Source of the DNA: an uncultured Lachnospiraceae bacterium
GTDB taxonomy: Bacteria > Bacillota > Clostridia > Lachnospirales > Lachnospiraceae
Assembly: GCA_947174705.1 (NCBI GenBank)
Contig: CAMWKB010000002.1
Location: 21,248-85,247, forward strand
Length of the DNA: 64,000 nucleotides
Direction: 5' to 3'
A program made the translations under genes and the position numbers. Positions 16,627 to 27,430 of the stretch are shown piece after piece. Position 1 is the first letter of the stretch. Every line of letters begins with the position of its first letter. The notes beneath the pieces were generated by a model. It saw only the letters and a list, made by a program, of their open reading frames with translations. It was not told the origin of the DNA and searched no databases.

Positions 16627-18869
16627 GCTTCAATTAATTCCCTGATTCTCTCAGACAGACCGGTGTAACGCCTGTTCTGATAGTTGTTATTTATCATTTC
16701 GTCAATGGTTGCACTGCTCCCCAAAATCGTAACACAGCTTCTGGCCCTTGTCACCCCTGTATAAAGCAGATTTCTGTTAAAAAGCATCTGCGGTCCTGTT
16801 AGCAGCGGCATAATGACCGCCGGATATTCGCTCCCCTGGGATTTGTGTATGGTAATTGCATAGGCAAGCTCTATCTCGTCAAGCTGCGCAAACGGATATG
16901 TCACCCGGCGGTGCTCATCATACTCCACTACCACACTGCGAGTATATTCATTTATCTCTACAATAATTCCAATATCCCCATTAAAAATACCTAAGCCCTT
17001 ATCTATCGGGATTCCATATTTACTTATAACTTCCCATTCCAGCTGATAATTATTTTTAATCTGCATCACTTTATCTTTTTCACGAAATAAAGTATCGCCG
17101 TTTACATATTCATTTTTATTCTCTGACGGCGGATTCAAATATTTTTGCAAAATAGAATTAAGAGTCTCTACGCCGAGTTTTCCTTTGCGCATCGGTGTAA
17201 GCACCTGAATATCATAGGGCTGCGCCCCTACATAAGACGGGAGCTTCTCTAAGATCAGCTGAATCATATGCTTGTACATGACATTAGTGTCATTTCTTTC
17301 CAGGAAGAAAAAGTCCCTGCTCTTATTATCCAGAACAACTTCTTCCCCGTTTTTAATCCTATGGGCATTAAGTACGATATCGCTTTCCTTGGCCTGTCTG
17401 AAAATTTTCTCCAAATTAACCACCTGAAAACGCTCGCTCTTTAACAAATCATGTAAAATCTGACCGGCCCCGACCGACGGAAGCTGATTGACATCACCAA
17501 CCATTACAAGCCTCGTTCCTACCGACACCGCTTTTAAAAGAGACTGAAAAAGAAAAATATCCACCATCGACATTTCATCTATTATAACTACATCGGCCTC
17601 TAGGGGATTCTCCTCGTTTTTTTCAAAACGTGCCGCTCTGTTGCCTTCTGAAACTACTCCGTTAAGCTCTAAGAGTCTATGGATCGTCCTTGCTTCATAT
17701 CCGGTCGTCTCCGTCATTCTCTTCGCCGCACGCCCTGTCGGCGCTGCCAGAAAAATATCCATTTCTTCAGACAAAAAATAACGGATGATCATATTTATTG
17801 TAGTTGTCTTACCGGTTCCGGGACCTCCGGTGAGTATCATGATACCGTTTTTAATACATTCTAAAACTGCCTTTTTCTGAAGTTCATCCAATTCTATTTT
17901 AAGCTCTTTTTCCAAGGTTTCAATCTTTTGCAGCGCTCTCTCCTGCCCTGCATATTCCCCCTCGTCTTCCATAACCGAAACATTCAGATCATGCAGCATT
18001 TTGGCACAGTTCAACTCAGCGTAATAGTATGTCATTCCATAGACCTTCTGGTCTGTTTCGCCCTCTGAGGGCATCTTTATTACTATCTTCCTGTCCATTG
18101 CAAGATTCTGAAGCTGCGGCTCCATAAGCGCCGGTTCAAGTTCAAGCAGCTCTCCTGCCTTGTTTAAAAGAATACTCTTAGGCAGATAACAATGGCCATC
18201 GGCTCCGGCCTGCATTAAAGTATAGAGCAAGCCGCTTCTGATACGATAATCGCAGTCCGTATGAATCCCTATTCTTGCAGCGATTCCGTCTGCAATTTTA
18301 AAACCGATTCCATCTATGTCCTCGGCAAGCTTATATGGATTCTCTTTCATAATACCATACAGATCCATACCGTATGTTTCATAAATACGTATTGCAAGCG
18401 TATTAGAAATGCCGTATTTCTGAAGAAAAGTCATTGCCTCCCTTGCATCTCTTTTTTCATATACCTGTATTGCAATTTCTTTCGCCTTGCGCTCACTTAT
18501 TCCTTTTATTTCTGCAAGGCGTTCCGGTTCTTCTTCAATAATACGGAATGTATCACTGCCAAAGCGCTTGACTATCCTTGCTGCCAGCGCCTCTCCTACG
18601 CCTTTGATCGCTCCAGAACCAAGATAACGCTCCATGCTTACAACATCATCAGGCGCCACAATCTTATACTCTTCTATTTTAAACTGTTCGCCATAGACCG
18701 GATGCGCCACATAATTTCCTGCTGCCTCTATTGTTTCTCCCTGATCTATAGTTCTGAAATTACCGACACAGGTTATTTCATCGCCATCGGATATTAAATT
18801 ACAGACCGTATATCCATTATCGTTATTACGATATATAATATGCTCAATATAGCCTTTTATCTTATCCAT
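16623..18869 (-). CDS. recD2: ATP-dependent RecD2-type DNA helicase
   Basis: 748 residues, a superfamily 1B 5'-3' helicase working apart from RecBC. A long N-terminal region with helix-hairpin-helix motifs (GIKGVGEALAARI, LAEIKGISERKA, DIDGIGFKIADGIA) precedes the motor, which has Walker A GGPGTGKT at 348-355, DEMSMVD at 431-437 and a late IHKSQGSEYPAVIMP motif. The RecD2 family is implicated in genome stability. It heads the recD2-comFC-yvyF run. Confidence 0.95.
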   Translation of the reverse strand: MDKIKGYIEHIIYRNNDNGYTVCNLISDGDEITCVGNFRTIDQGETIEAAGNYVAHPVYGEQFKIEEYKIVAPDDVVSMERYLGSGAIKGVGEALAARIVKRFGSDTFRIIEEEPERLAEIKGISERKAKEIAIQVYEKRDAREAMTFLQKYGISNTLAIRIYETYGMDLYGIMKENPYKLAEDIDGIGFKIADGIAARIGIHTDCDYRIRSGLLYTLMQAGADGHCYLPKSILLNKAGELLELEPALMEPQLQNLAMDRKIVIKMPSEGETDQKVYGMTYYYAELNCAKMLHDLNVSVMEDEGEYAGQERALQKIETLEKELKIELDELQKKAVLECIKNGIMILTGGPGTGKTTTINMIIRYFLSEEMDIFLAAPTGRAAKRMTETTGYEARTIHRLLELNGVVSEGNRAARFEKNEENPLEADVVIIDEMSMVDIFLFQSLLKAVSVGTRLVMVGDVNQLPSVGAGQILHDLLKSERFQVVNLEKIFRQAKESDIVLNAHRIKNGEEVVLDNKSRDFFFLERNDTNVMYKHMIQLILEKLPSYVGAQPYDIQVLTPMRKGKLGVETLNSILQKYLNPPSENKNEYVNGDTLFREKDKVMQIKNNYQLEWEVISKYGIPIDKGLGIFNGDIGIIVEINEYTRSVVVEYDEHRRVTYPFAQLDEIELAYAITIHKSQGSEYPAVIMPLLTGPQMLFNRNLLYTGVTRARSCVTILGSSATIDEMINNNYQNRRYTGLSERIRELIEA

Positions 18870-18884
18870 ATCAATCCTACTTAA

Positions 18885-18917
18885 CGCAAATAGGCTGCCA
18901 GAATCAGCAGCCTATTA
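18885..18917 (-). terminator. Terminator hairpin after the mbl-flagellar operon
   Basis: AATAGGCTGC / GCAGCCTATT with an eight-base loop lies 50 bases after the rod-binding gene and before recD2. The T-run after the stem is short, so efficiency is uncertain. Confidence 0.7.
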
Positions 18918-18965
18918 ATAGTATCCTGATAATTAATCCATTTTCACAATTACATAGGAGTTTAA

Positions 18966-19340
18966 TTATAAATCCTCCACTTTAACCGGATTAATATTCC
19001 TTTTCATCTGTTCATACAACATCTGGGCAAGGGAATTATTTCCCTGAGTTTCCGATGTAACCTGTGACGAAATCTCCTGAATTACGGTATCCTTAAAAAC
19101 ATCTACCATATTGCTTGCATAGCCCTCTTTGTCGTCGTCATCACTAAACATCTTCACGGTTTTTTCCATGCTTTTGATAACCTGCTCCCACAGATAAGCT
19201 TCAAACTGCTTACAGACTTTTAACAGTTCTTCATCATCTGCATCTGCTGCATTATTCAATTTATTTTTCAAGTCTTCGGCAGATTTATTATTAGCCTCCA
19301 CCATATAATCCGTGTATCCTGAAAGTCCTGAAATATCCAT
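18966..19340 (-). CDS. Flagellar rod-binding protein (FlgJ N-terminal-domain type)
   Basis: 124 residues corresponding to the rod-binding domain of FlgJ without the muramidase domain. The core ELLKVCKQFEAYLWEQVIKSME, followed by a flexible acidic segment and DVFKDTVIQEIS...LAQMLYEQMKR, matches this family. It probably helps assemble the flagellar rod. AGGGAGG is spaced six bases from the ATG at 19340, which is preferred over the longer frame starting at 19361. It is last in the operon after two rod/hook genes. Confidence 0.88.
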   Translation of the reverse strand: MDISGLSGYTDYMVEANNKSAEDLKNKLNNAADADDEELLKVCKQFEAYLWEQVIKSMEKTVKMFSDDDDKEGYASNMVDVFKDTVIQEISSQVTSETQGNNSLAQMLYEQMKRNINPVKVEDL

Positions 19341-19365
19341 AACATTCCTCCCTTTTCCCAATCAA

Positions 19366-20184
19366 CTAGCGTTTGAGATTGTTTGCGGTATCCATCATGG
19401 AATCTGATGTTGTAATCGCTTTGGAATTCATTTCATAAGCACGCTGTGCCACAATCAGATTTACCATTTCATCCGCAACGGAGACATTGGAGCCCTCTAA
19501 GTAACCTTGAATAACTTTACTCGGCTGAACATCAGCATTTGTAGCTTCATTGAGCGGCGCTCCACTCGCATCAGTCCTGGCAAATAATGTGTCTCCAACT
19601 CTCTCAAGACCACCGGCATTATTAAACTGGAACAGACCGATTGTAATACCTATAGGCTGAGCATTATTCCTTTCATCCGGATAGCACACCTCTCCATCCT
19701 GTGAAACTGATAATCTGTTTGCAATATATGAACGGTCTAACGCTATCGGTCTTCCTTCGGTATTAAGCACCGGAAGTCCGTCCTGATTAGTCAGCGTCAT
19801 TCCTCCATTTGTTCCAATTGCCCATGTAAAATCACCATTTCTGGTATAATACGTTTGTCCGTCATTTCCCCTTACTGCAAAGAAACCATCTCCCGCAATA
19901 GCAAATGCGGTGTCACTTTGAGAATCAAGCAGGCTTCCCTGTGTAAAAATATTATTAATCGAAGATGTACGTACACCAAGTCCAACCTGCGAAGTAGTAG
20001 GCTTGGGATCTCCGTTCGCCGTCGTTGTTTTTGTCTGTAATGTCTGATATAGCAGAGATTTAAACTGTGCATTCTGCGCTTTATATCCTGCCGAGTTAAC
20101 ATTTGCAAGGTTATTTGCAATCGTATCTACGTTTGTCTGCTGTGCATTCATTCCTGTTGCCGCAGACCATAAACTTCTAACCAT
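19366..20184 (-). CDS. flgG: Flagellar hook-basal body protein, FlgG-like (FlhP)
   Basis: 272 residues with the N-terminal rod signature SAATGMNAQQTNVDTIANNLANVNSAGYKAQ and the C-terminal SNVSVADEMVNLIVAQRAYEMNSKAITTSD. These coiled ends build the distal rod. Length and motifs fit FlgG; in Bacillus the gene at this place is flhP. It follows flgF with a 38-base gap. Confidence 0.93.
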   Translation of the reverse strand: MVRSLWSAATGMNAQQTNVDTIANNLANVNSAGYKAQNAQFKSLLYQTLQTKTTTANGDPKPTTSQVGLGVRTSSINNIFTQGSLLDSQSDTAFAIAGDGFFAVRGNDGQTYYTRNGDFTWAIGTNGGMTLTNQDGLPVLNTEGRPIALDRSYIANRLSVSQDGEVCYPDERNNAQPIGITIGLFQFNNAGGLERVGDTLFARTDASGAPLNEATNADVQPSKVIQGYLEGSNVSVADEMVNLIVAQRAYEMNSKAITTSDSMMDTANNLKR

Positions 20185-20222
20185 TTCTTATTCCTCCCTG
20201 TTATACATTACTGCCCGCCGTC

Positions 20223-20999
20223 TTATACTCTACCGTTCTGATTTACTGCATTTTCCAATGTAGAATCATATGTAGTAATTACTTTCTGATTAGCTTCATA
20301 CTGTCTCTGAATGGTAATCATATTAACCATTTCCGTTACAACCGATATGTTTGACATTTCCAGATACCCTGAATACACACTTGTATCTGCTTCAGCTCTC
20401 CTTGCACCCTGCACCGGCTGGAAATAATTCTCTCCATAACGCTCTAAATAATCATAGTTCTCAAAATCGGTTATCCCTATAGTATCAACATAAGTTCCAC
20501 CCTGATAAATATCTCCGGAACGTTCTATCGTAATCTCTTCGTTAGGATCAAGACGGATTGGTCTTCCCTGATCATTCAGTACAAAGTCTCCATCCTGGGT
20601 TAACAGATTCCCCCGGGCGTTCATTGTAAAATTACCGTCTCTCGTATACTTAACCGATGTCTCTCCGGCTTTATTTGTAAACGATATTGTAAAAAATCCG
20701 TTTCCAGACAATGCTAAGTCCAAAGTATGACCGGTTTCTTTAAAAGGTCCTCCCGAATAATCCACATAATTCTCTCCGGTCTTAACGCCAAGACTCATGT
20801 TGCCTAACCGTTTCGGCAGATTGCCTGCTTCAGAAGTATCCTTTATCTTGTATGCAAGTACCCTGTCAAATGACTGGCTGGTCGCACCTTCCTTCTTAAA
20901 GCCATTGGTGGCCGCATTAGCCAGATTGTTAGTCATGGTGTCCATTCTATGCTGCTCGTTAATCATTCCTGTATAAGCAGTATATAATCCTTTAAGCAT
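20223..20999 (-). CDS. flgF: Flagellar hook-basal body protein, FlgF-like (FlhO)
   Basis: 258 residues. The N terminus GLYTAYTGMINEQHRMDTMTNNLANAATNGFKKEG and the C-terminal MSNISVVTEMVNMITIQRQYEANQKVITTYD mark a flagellar rod protein. Position between mbl and flgG matches flhO of Bacillus. The split between FlgF and FlgG for these two paralogues is by gene order and is less certain than the family assignment. Confidence 0.9.
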   Translation of the reverse strand: MLKGLYTAYTGMINEQHRMDTMTNNLANAATNGFKKEGATSQSFDRVLAYKIKDTSEAGNLPKRLGNMSLGVKTGENYVDYSGGPFKETGHTLDLALSGNGFFTISFTNKAGETSVKYTRDGNFTMNARGNLLTQDGDFVLNDQGRPIRLDPNEEITIERSGDIYQGGTYVDTIGITDFENYDYLERYGENYFQPVQGARRAEADTSVYSGYLEMSNISVVTEMVNMITIQRQYEANQKVITTYDSTLENAVNQNGRV

Positions 21000-21019
21000 C
21001 TTATCGTTCTCTCCTTCTA

Positions 21020-22012
21020 TTATTCTTCACGATATCCCGCAAGGAACTCAACATATTTACCGGTTCCGATTGCAACGGCTGTCATGGGATCCTCCGCGGT
21101 CATAGTATTAATTCCGGTCTTAGCGGCAATCAGGTCTTCTAAGCCACGCAGCAGGCTTCCGCCTCCTGTCAGGACAATTCCCCTGTCAGCAATATCTGCT
21201 GCAAGCTCCGGCGGCGTCTTCTCCAAAACGCTGTGGATTGTCTCAACAATCTGCACCGTTGTTTCGTGAAGCGCTTCTTCAGTTTCTTCAGAAGATACCT
21301 TTACGGTTCGCGGAAGACCCGTTACAAGGTTACGTCCTCTGACATCCATATAATCAACTTCCGCCCTCTTATATGCCGAACCAATTCTTATTTTCAAATC
21401 CTCTGCCGTTCTTTCACCAATCAACAGATTATGTTTCTTACGCATGTATCTTACAATTGCCTCATCAAAATCATCACCGGCAATTTTTATTGAAGCGCTG
21501 ACAACAGTGCCTCCCAAAGAAATAACCGCAATATCGGATGTACCTCCTCCGATATCAACTATCATATTTCCACATGGTTTGGAAATATCGATACCTGCCC
21601 CGATTGCTGCCGCAATCGGCTCCTCTATAATAGATACTTCTCTGGCTCCTGCCTGATAAGTAGCATCCTCTACAGCCTTCTTCTCTACCTCGGTAACACC
21701 GCTTGGTACGCACACCGCAATACGCGGCTTTCTGAAAGATTTCTTACCAAGGGCTTTTTGAATGAAGTATTTCATCATTTTCTCTGTTACCTGATAATCA
21801 GATATAACGCCCTGACGCAACGGTCTGACTGCCACAATATTACCGGGCGTCCTGCCCAGCATAAGTCTTGCATCTTCACCAATTGCTTTAATTTTATTTG
21901 TATCCCTGTCAAAAGCTACGACAGAGGGCTCTTTAAGCACAACGCCTTTACCTCTGATATAAACCAAAATACTGGCTGTTCCCAAATCAATTCCGATATC
22001 CGTATACTGCAT
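21020..22012 (-). CDS. mbl: MreB-like rod-shape actin homologue (Mbl)
   Basis: 330 residues of an actin-fold ATPase that guides lateral wall synthesis. Visible motifs are IGIDLGTASILVY (phosphate 1), IVDIGGGTSDIAVISLGG (phosphate 2) and GIVLTGGGSLLRGLEDL (adenosine). The order before two flagellar rod genes is that of Bacillus mbl-flhO-flhP, so Mbl is the likelier paralogue than MreB. AAAGGGG precedes the ATG. A strong promoter lies about 110 bases upstream. Confidence 0.94.
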   Translation of the reverse strand: MQYTDIGIDLGTASILVYIRGKGVVLKEPSVVAFDRDTNKIKAIGEDARLMLGRTPGNIVAVRPLRQGVISDYQVTEKMMKYFIQKALGKKSFRKPRIAVCVPSGVTEVEKKAVEDATYQAGAREVSIIEEPIAAAIGAGIDISKPCGNMIVDIGGGTSDIAVISLGGTVVSASIKIAGDDFDEAIVRYMRKKHNLLIGERTAEDLKIRIGSAYKRAEVDYMDVRGRNLVTGLPRTVKVSSEETEEALHETTVQIVETIHSVLEKTPPELAADIADRGIVLTGGGSLLRGLEDLIAAKTGINTMTAEDPMTAVAIGTGKYVEFLAGYREE

Positions 22013-22121
22013 TTTCTGTGATCCCCTTTCTCCCGGTATCTATATTAAAGAATTTCCAATTGCCATCAAACTAAACATTTAAACTTACTAATTGGATAAA
22101 AATGCGAAGTTCGCTGCATAC

Positions 22122-22149
22122 ATTATAACCCAAAGAAAGAGTTTTTCAA
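22122..22149 (-). promoter_or_regulatory. SigA-type promoter of the mbl operon
   Basis: TTGAAA (22144-22149), 16-base spacer, TATAAT (22122-22127) on the minus strand. This gives mbl a leader of about 100 bases. The rest of the 316-base gap 22013-22328 holds two hairpins after uvrA and no gene that I can see. Confidence 0.8.
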
Positions 22150-22179
22150 ATAGATTTAATAATTTTTTTATAAAAAGGT

Positions 22180-22212
22180 GCAAAAACCAGAACGGTTCCC
22201 TCCGTTCTGGTT
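22180..22212 (-). terminator. Intrinsic terminator after uvrA (distal)
   Basis: A 10-bp perfect stem ACCAGAACGG / CCGTTCTGGT with a six-base loop is followed on the minus strand by TTTTTG. It insulates uvrA from the mbl promoter. Confidence 0.85.
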
Positions 22213-22291
22213 CCGGCTTCCATGCCTGTAATATTTATCGGCACGTCTTATAATTTTCTTAACCCCTATTTATAAAAAACTGATTTTCACT

Positions 22292-22321
22292 CAGCCAAAG
22301 CTCACTTTCAGAGCTTTGGTT
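22292..22321 (-). terminator. Hairpin immediately after uvrA
   Basis: CCAAAGCTC / GAGCTTTGG with a seven-base loop starts eight bases after the uvrA stop; a T-run follows only about 20 bases later on the minus strand. It may be an RNA 3'-end-stabilising hairpin or a weak terminator ahead of the stronger one at 22180. Confidence 0.55.
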
Positions 22322-22328
22322 CCCGGAC

Positions 22329-25193
22329 TCATCCCTGTATTCTCGCTTTCTCCAACATCTTTTTAACATATATTCCCGTATAAGAGTTGGGATTTTCCGC
22401 TATCTGCTCGGGAGTGCCCTCCGCAATAACGGTTCCGCCGCCGTCTCCGCCCTCAGGCCCCAGATCAATAATATAGTCCGCAGCCTTTATCACATCCAGA
22501 TTATGCTCTATTACCACTACCGAATTACCGCCGTCGGAGAGTTTATGGAGGATATTAACCAATTTATGGACATCTGCAAAATGCAGGCCTGTTGTCGGCT
22601 CGTCCAGAATATAAATCGTTTTACCGGTGCTGCGCCTGCTAAGCTCAGTTGCCAGCTTAATACGCTGTGCTTCACCGCCTGACAATGTGGTAGACGGCTG
22701 CCCAAGCTTCACATAAGAAAGTCCCACATCATACAGCGTTTCAATCTTTCTGCGGACAGAGGGAACGTTCTCAAAGAAAGGCACCGCCTCTTCAACAGTC
22801 ATATCCAGTACATCGTATATATTCTTTCCCTTATATTTAACTTCCAGCGTCTCCCTATTGTAACGCTTGCCGCCACAGACCTCGCAGGGCACATACACAT
22901 CCGGCAAAAAGTGCATTTCTATTTTAATTATACCGTCGCCGCTGCATGCCTCACATCTTCCGCCTTTTACATTGAAACTGAATCTTCCTTTTCCATAGCC
23001 CCTTGCTTTTGCATCGGGCGTAGCTGCAAACAAATCCCTTATATGATCAAATACGCCTGTATAAGTGGCTGGATTGGAGCGCGGCGTTCTGCCTATAGGG
23101 GACTGGTCTATGTTGATTACTTTATCAAGCTGCTCTATTCCTAAAATATTCTGATGCTTCCCCGGTATGGTTCTTGCCCTATTTAAATCCCTGGCCAGAC
23201 GTTTGTACAGTATTTCGTTTATTAATGAACTTTTACCCGAACCGGATACTCCGGTGACGCAGGTAAATACACTCAAAGGAATCTTGACATTAACTTTTTT
23301 CAGATTATTCTCTTCAGCACCCTTAACCGTCAAAAATCCATTAGGTTTTCTTCTTGTGTCCGGCACCGGTATCTGTAGCTTACCGCTTAGGTATTGACCT
23401 GTTATGGAGGCCTCTGTCTGCATGATTTCCTCAGCCGTCCCCTGTGCAACTACTTCTCCGCCATGCGAACCCGCTCCCGGACCGATATCCACAATATGGT
23501 CCGCCGCAAACATGGTATCCTCATCATGCTCTACCACAACCAGCGTATTTCCCATATCCTTTAAATTCTTAAGCGCCGCTATCAGTTTGTTGTTATCCCT
23601 CTGGTGCAGGCCTATACTCGGCTCGTCCAAAATATAGCAGACTCCGACAAGCCCCGAGCCAATCTGGGTTGCAAGACGGATTCGCTGTGCCTCTCCTCCG
23701 GATAATGAAGCCGTAGCTCTTGACAGCGCAAGGTAATCAAGACCCACTTCTATTAAAAATCCAACTCTCGCCCTTATTTCTTTTAAAATCTGTTTACCAA
23801 TCAGCTCCTGTTGTCTTGTAAGATTCATGTTTCCTACAAATTCATGTAAAACCTTAATTGACATGGATGTCACTTCATAAATATTCTTATCGCAGACAGT
23901 TACCGCTAACGACTCTTTCTTAAGACGCATTCCTTTACACTCCCTGCAGGGGGTTATCCTCATAAAAGACTCGTACTCCTGCTTACTGATTTCAGACGCA
24001 GTTTCCCTATATCGCCTCTCAACACTTTTAATCAGACCTTCAAATGCTATCGGATATACGCCTTCGCCGCGCTGCCCCTTATAATGTACATTTACCTTCT
24101 TTCCGCCGGTCCCATGAATAAGTATCTCCTGTACCTCATCAGACAGCTCCCCAAACGGTGTCTCAAGAGAGAACTTATATTCATTGGCCAGCGCCTGCAA
24201 AATGGCATTGGTAAAGCTTCCTTCGCTTCCGCTCGACTGCCACCCCATAACGACAATCGCGCCATCCTTTATACTCATGCTCTTATCAGGAATCATTAAG
24301 TCAACATCAAATTCCATCTTGTATCCCAGACCGAAACATTCAGGGCAGGCACCAAAAGGATTATTAAAAGAGAAACTCCTCGGCTCTATTTCGCCCACAC
24401 TGACTCCACAGTCAGGACACGAAAAGCTCTCACTGAATGTAATCGGTTCTCCGTCTATTACGTCCAGAATCATTAATCCATTTGCAAGACTTAGTACATT
24501 TTCTATGGAATCGGTTAAACGTCTCTCTATACCTTCTTTTACGACAAGCCTGTCCACAACTATTTCTATATTATGCTTAATGTTTTTTTCTAACTTAATC
24601 TCTTCCGACAATTCATATAGATTACCGTCTACCCTGACCCTCACATAGCCGCTTTTCTTTGCTCTGTCAAATACCTTGGCATGCTCGCCTTTGCGTCCTC
24701 TGACTACCGGTGCAAGGAGCTGTATCTTCGTACCCTGAGGCAGGGCAAGAATCTGGTCCACCATCTGATCCACGGTCTGTCTCTTAATCTCCTTGCCACA
24801 CTCAGGACAATGCGGAACTCCGATTCTGGCGTAAAGCAGGCGAAAGTAATCATAGATTTCCGTAACCGTACCTACCGTAGAACGCGGGTTACGGTTAGTG
24901 GATTTCTGGTCTATGGATATCGCCGGGGAAAGTCCTTCGATTTTTTCAACATTAGGCTTCTCCATCTGCCCAAGGAACTGCCTTGCATATGATGAAAGCG
25001 ACTCCATGTACCTTCTCTGGCCTTCCGCATAAATAGTATCAAATGCAAGAGAAGATTTTCCCGAGCCCGAAAGTCCCGTCAAAACCACAAATTCGTTTCT
25101 CGGTATATCCACATCAAGATTTTTAAGATTATGTTCATTTGCACCCCGGATTTTAATGTATTCTTTGGGACGCATTTTTATCGTTTCTGCCAT
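22329..25193 (-). CDS. uvrA: Excinuclease ABC subunit A
   Basis: 954 residues; the damage-sensing ABC ATPase of nucleotide excision repair. Two nucleotide sites are seen ([10 protein letters not shown] near residue 40 and [10 protein letters not shown] in the second half), two [24 protein letters not shown] signatures, and zinc cysteines ([22 protein letters not shown] with CEVCGGKR). It is 53 bases downstream of uvrB and likely on the same SOS-inducible transcript. Confidence 0.97.
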   Translation of the reverse strand: MAETIKMRPKEYIKIRGANEHNLKNLDVDIPRNEFVVLTGLSGSGKSSLAFDTIYAEGQRRYMESLSSYARQFLGQMEKPNVEKIEGLSPAISIDQKSTNRNPRSTVGTVTEIYDYFRLLYARIGVPHCPECGKEIKRQTVDQMVDQILALPQGTKIQLLAPVVRGRKGEHAKVFDRAKKSGYVRVRVDGNLYELSEEIKLEKNIKHNIEIVVDRLVVKEGIERRLTDSIENVLSLANGLMILDVIDGEPITFSESFSCPDCGVSVGEIEPRSFSFNNPFGACPECFGLGYKMEFDVDLMIPDKSMSIKDGAIVVMGWQSSGSEGSFTNAILQALANEYKFSLETPFGELSDEVQEILIHGTGGKKVNVHYKGQRGEGVYPIAFEGLIKSVERRYRETASEISKQEYESFMRITPCRECKGMRLKKESLAVTVCDKNIYEVTSMSIKVLHEFVGNMNLTRQQELIGKQILKEIRARVGFLIEVGLDYLALSRATASLSGGEAQRIRLATQIGSGLVGVCYILDEPSIGLHQRDNNKLIAALKNLKDMGNTLVVVEHDEDTMFAADHIVDIGPGAGSHGGEVVAQGTAEEIMQTEASITGQYLSGKLQIPVPDTRRKPNGFLTVKGAEENNLKKVNVKIPLSVFTCVTGVSGSGKSSLINEILYKRLARDLNRARTIPGKHQNILGIEQLDKVINIDQSPIGRTPRSNPATYTGVFDHIRDLFAATPDAKARGYGKGRFSFNVKGGRCEACSGDGIIKIEMHFLPDVYVPCEVCGGKRYNRETLEVKYKGKNIYDVLDMTVEEAVPFFENVPSVRRKIETLYDVGLSYVKLGQPSTTLSGGEAQRIKLATELSRRSTGKTIYILDEPTTGLHFADVHKLVNILHKLSDGGNSVVVIEHNLDVIKAADYIIDLGPEGGDGGGTVIAEGTPEQIAENPNSYTGIYVKKMLEKARIQG

Positions 25194-25246
25194 TTTGTAA
25201 TTACCATGCCTTTCGTTTATTGTACAAAGCCACGAGCCTAAGCTGG

Positions 25247-27238
25247 TTATTGATTATCCATATCGCGAAGCAATTTCTTCAAATCAACCATCTTATCACG
25301 AAGCTCTGCAGCGGCTTCGAAGTTTAAGTCCGCAGCAGCTTTCTTCATCTTCTTTTCCACATCCTTAATAAGCTTCTCCAGTTCCTTCCTGTCCATAGAT
25401 TCAGGATCTTTCTCAAAGCGCAGCTCTTCCTTGGCAATTACCTTGGAAATGCTGATCAAATCCCTGACAGCCTTCTTAATTGTCTGTGGCGTAATGCCGT
25501 GTTCTTCGTTATATTTCTGCTGTAATTCACGTCTTCTGTTAGTCTCGGATATAGCGTTTTTCATTGAATCCGTCATCTGGTCAGCATACATTATGACATG
25601 ACCGTCAGAATTTCTCGCAGCCCGCCCTATTGTCTGGATAAGCGAAGTTTCCGAACGAAGAAAGCCTTCCTTATCAGCATCCAGAATAGCCACCAGCGAA
25701 ATCTCCGGAATGTCCAGACCCTCTCTAAGAAGATTGATTCCTACGAGCACGTCAAAAACATCCAGACGCATATCCCTGATAATTTCCGCACGTTCCAGCG
25801 TATCAATATCTGAATGGAGATACTTCACACGGATTCCAACATCATTCATGTATTGTGTCAAGTCCTCCGCCATACGCTTTGTAAGCGTTGTAACCAGCAC
25901 TTTATTCTTATTCTCTACTTCTTTATTAATCTCAGATATCAGATCGTCAATCTGCCCCTCTACCGGACGCACATCCACTTCCGGGTCCAACAGTCCCGTC
26001 GGCCGGATAATCTGCTCAGTACGGAACAATTCATGTTCAGCCTCATAATCTGACGGAGTTGCCGATACAAACAGCATCTGGTCTATATGCTGTTCAAACT
26101 CTTCAAAATTAAGCGGCCTGTTATCCAACGCTGAAGGCAGCCGGAAACCGTAGTCTACAAGTGTAGTCTTTCTTGAACGGTCTCCTGCATACATACCGCG
26201 TACCTGCGGAATTGTCATATGAGATTCATCTATTATTATCAGATACTCACCCTTGAAGTAATCCATTAAGGTAAAAGGCGTTGCCCCCTGAGGCATATTA
26301 TTAAGATGCCTTGAATAATTCTCAATTCCCGAACAAAAACCGGTCTCACGAAGCATCTCAATATCAAAATTCGTCCGCTCAGCAATTCGCTGTGCCTCTA
26401 ACAGCTTATCCTCACCCTTAAAATATTTTACCCGTTCTTCCATTTCTTTTTCAATATTTTTACAGGCAAGATTAATCTTCTCCTGTGGAACAACATAGTG
26501 AGATGCCGGAAAAATCGCAATATGTTCCAGTGTAGCATGAACTTGTCCGGTTAAAGGGTCTGTCTGCGCAATGCGTTCAATCTCATCCCCGAAAAATTCA
26601 ACCCTTATCAGATAGTCGCCGCCCTCTGCCGGATATATTTCCAGTACGTCCCCTCTCACGCGAAAGCAGCCGCGGTCCAAGTCCATATCATTTCTGGTAT
26701 ATTGTATGTCAATCAATCCCCGGATTACCTGATCCCTGTCCTTTATCATTCCCGGACGCAGGGATACTATCATTTCCTCATAATCATCCGGACTTCCAAG
26801 TCCATAAATACATGAAACGCTCGCAATTACGACTACATCTTTACGCTCTGTAAGAGAGGCTGTTGCGGAAAGCCTCAGCTTATCAATTTCGTCATTAACT
26901 GAGGAATCCTTGGCAATATAAGTATCGGTGGAAGGTACATATGCTTCCGGTTGATAATAATCATAGTAGGAGACAAAGTATTCTACCGCATTCTCCGGAA
27001 AAAATTCCTTGAACTCACCGTAAAGCTGTGCCGCCAGCGTTTTATTATGGGCAATGACTAATGTCGGCTTATTCAGTTGTTGAATTATATTGGCCATCGT
27101 AAATGTTTTACCGGAACCGGTGACTCCAAGTAAAGTCTGGAACTGGTTACCTGCCTGAAAGCCTTTTACCAATGCATCTATAGCCTGCGGCTGGTCGCCG
27201 GTAGGCTGATAAGGGGCATGTAGTTTGAATTCTGACAT
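25247..27238 (-). CDS. uvrB: Excinuclease ABC subunit B
   Basis: 663 residues. Walker A GVTGSGKT is at 38-45, the damage-wedge beta-hairpin region includes [19 protein letters not shown], Walker B-like DESH is in [11 protein letters not shown], and the C-terminal UVR motif ([32 protein letters not shown]) docks UvrC. A longer frame begins at 27283, but AGAGAGG eight bases before the ATG at 27238 and the family start [20 protein letters not shown] fix this start. An SOS box lies upstream. Confidence 0.97.
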   Translation of the reverse strand: MSEFKLHAPYQPTGDQPQAIDALVKGFQAGNQFQTLLGVTGSGKTFTMANIIQQLNKPTLVIAHNKTLAAQLYGEFKEFFPENAVEYFVSYYDYYQPEAYVPSTDTYIAKDSSVNDEIDKLRLSATASLTERKDVVVIASVSCIYGLGSPDDYEEMIVSLRPGMIKDRDQVIRGLIDIQYTRNDMDLDRGCFRVRGDVLEIYPAEGGDYLIRVEFFGDEIERIAQTDPLTGQVHATLEHIAIFPASHYVVPQEKINLACKNIEKEMEERVKYFKGEDKLLEAQRIAERTNFDIEMLRETGFCSGIENYSRHLNNMPQGATPFTLMDYFKGEYLIIIDESHMTIPQVRGMYAGDRSRKTTLVDYGFRLPSALDNRPLNFEEFEQHIDQMLFVSATPSDYEAEHELFRTEQIIRPTGLLDPEVDVRPVEGQIDDLISEINKEVENKNKVLVTTLTKRMAEDLTQYMNDVGIRVKYLHSDIDTLERAEIIRDMRLDVFDVLVGINLLREGLDIPEISLVAILDADKEGFLRSETSLIQTIGRAARNSDGHVIMYADQMTDSMKNAISETNRRRELQQKYNEEHGITPQTIKKAVRDLISISKVIAKEELRFEKDPESMDRKELEKLIKDVEKKMKKAAADLNFEAAAELRDKMVDLKKLLRDMDNQ

Positions 27239-27311
27239 GTGAAAAACCTCTCTTAGTTGTCTCAATAATAAATGTTTTACCAAATTACATATACTTAATC
27301 ACATCTTCCAT

Positions 27312-27363
27312 ATTGTATCACATATATTTTAAAATGTATATATCCAAACCGAACTTTTGTTCT
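27312..27363 (-). promoter_or_regulatory. SOS (LexA/DinR) box and promoter of uvrBA
   Basis: CGAACTTTTGTTCT at 27350-27363 matches the Gram-positive LexA box CGAAC-N4-GTTCG with one mismatch. A candidate promoter follows on the minus strand (TATACA 27335-27340, 17-base spacer, TACAAT 27312-27317). Damage induction of uvrB is the norm in Firmicutes. The box lies some ten bases upstream of the -35, not over it. Confidence 0.7.
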
Positions 27364-27395
27364 GTTTTTCCCACTAACGGGCAGATTCTGAACCT

Positions 27396-27429
27396 GCAAA
27401 AAAACAGCCGGCCGAAGCCGACTGTTTTT
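27396..27429 (-). terminator. Intrinsic terminator of the subtilase gene
   Basis: AAACAGTCGGC / GCCGGCTGTTT closes a four-base loop and is followed by seven T's on the minus strand, directly after the stop codon. Confidence 0.92.
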
Positions 27430-27430
27430 G

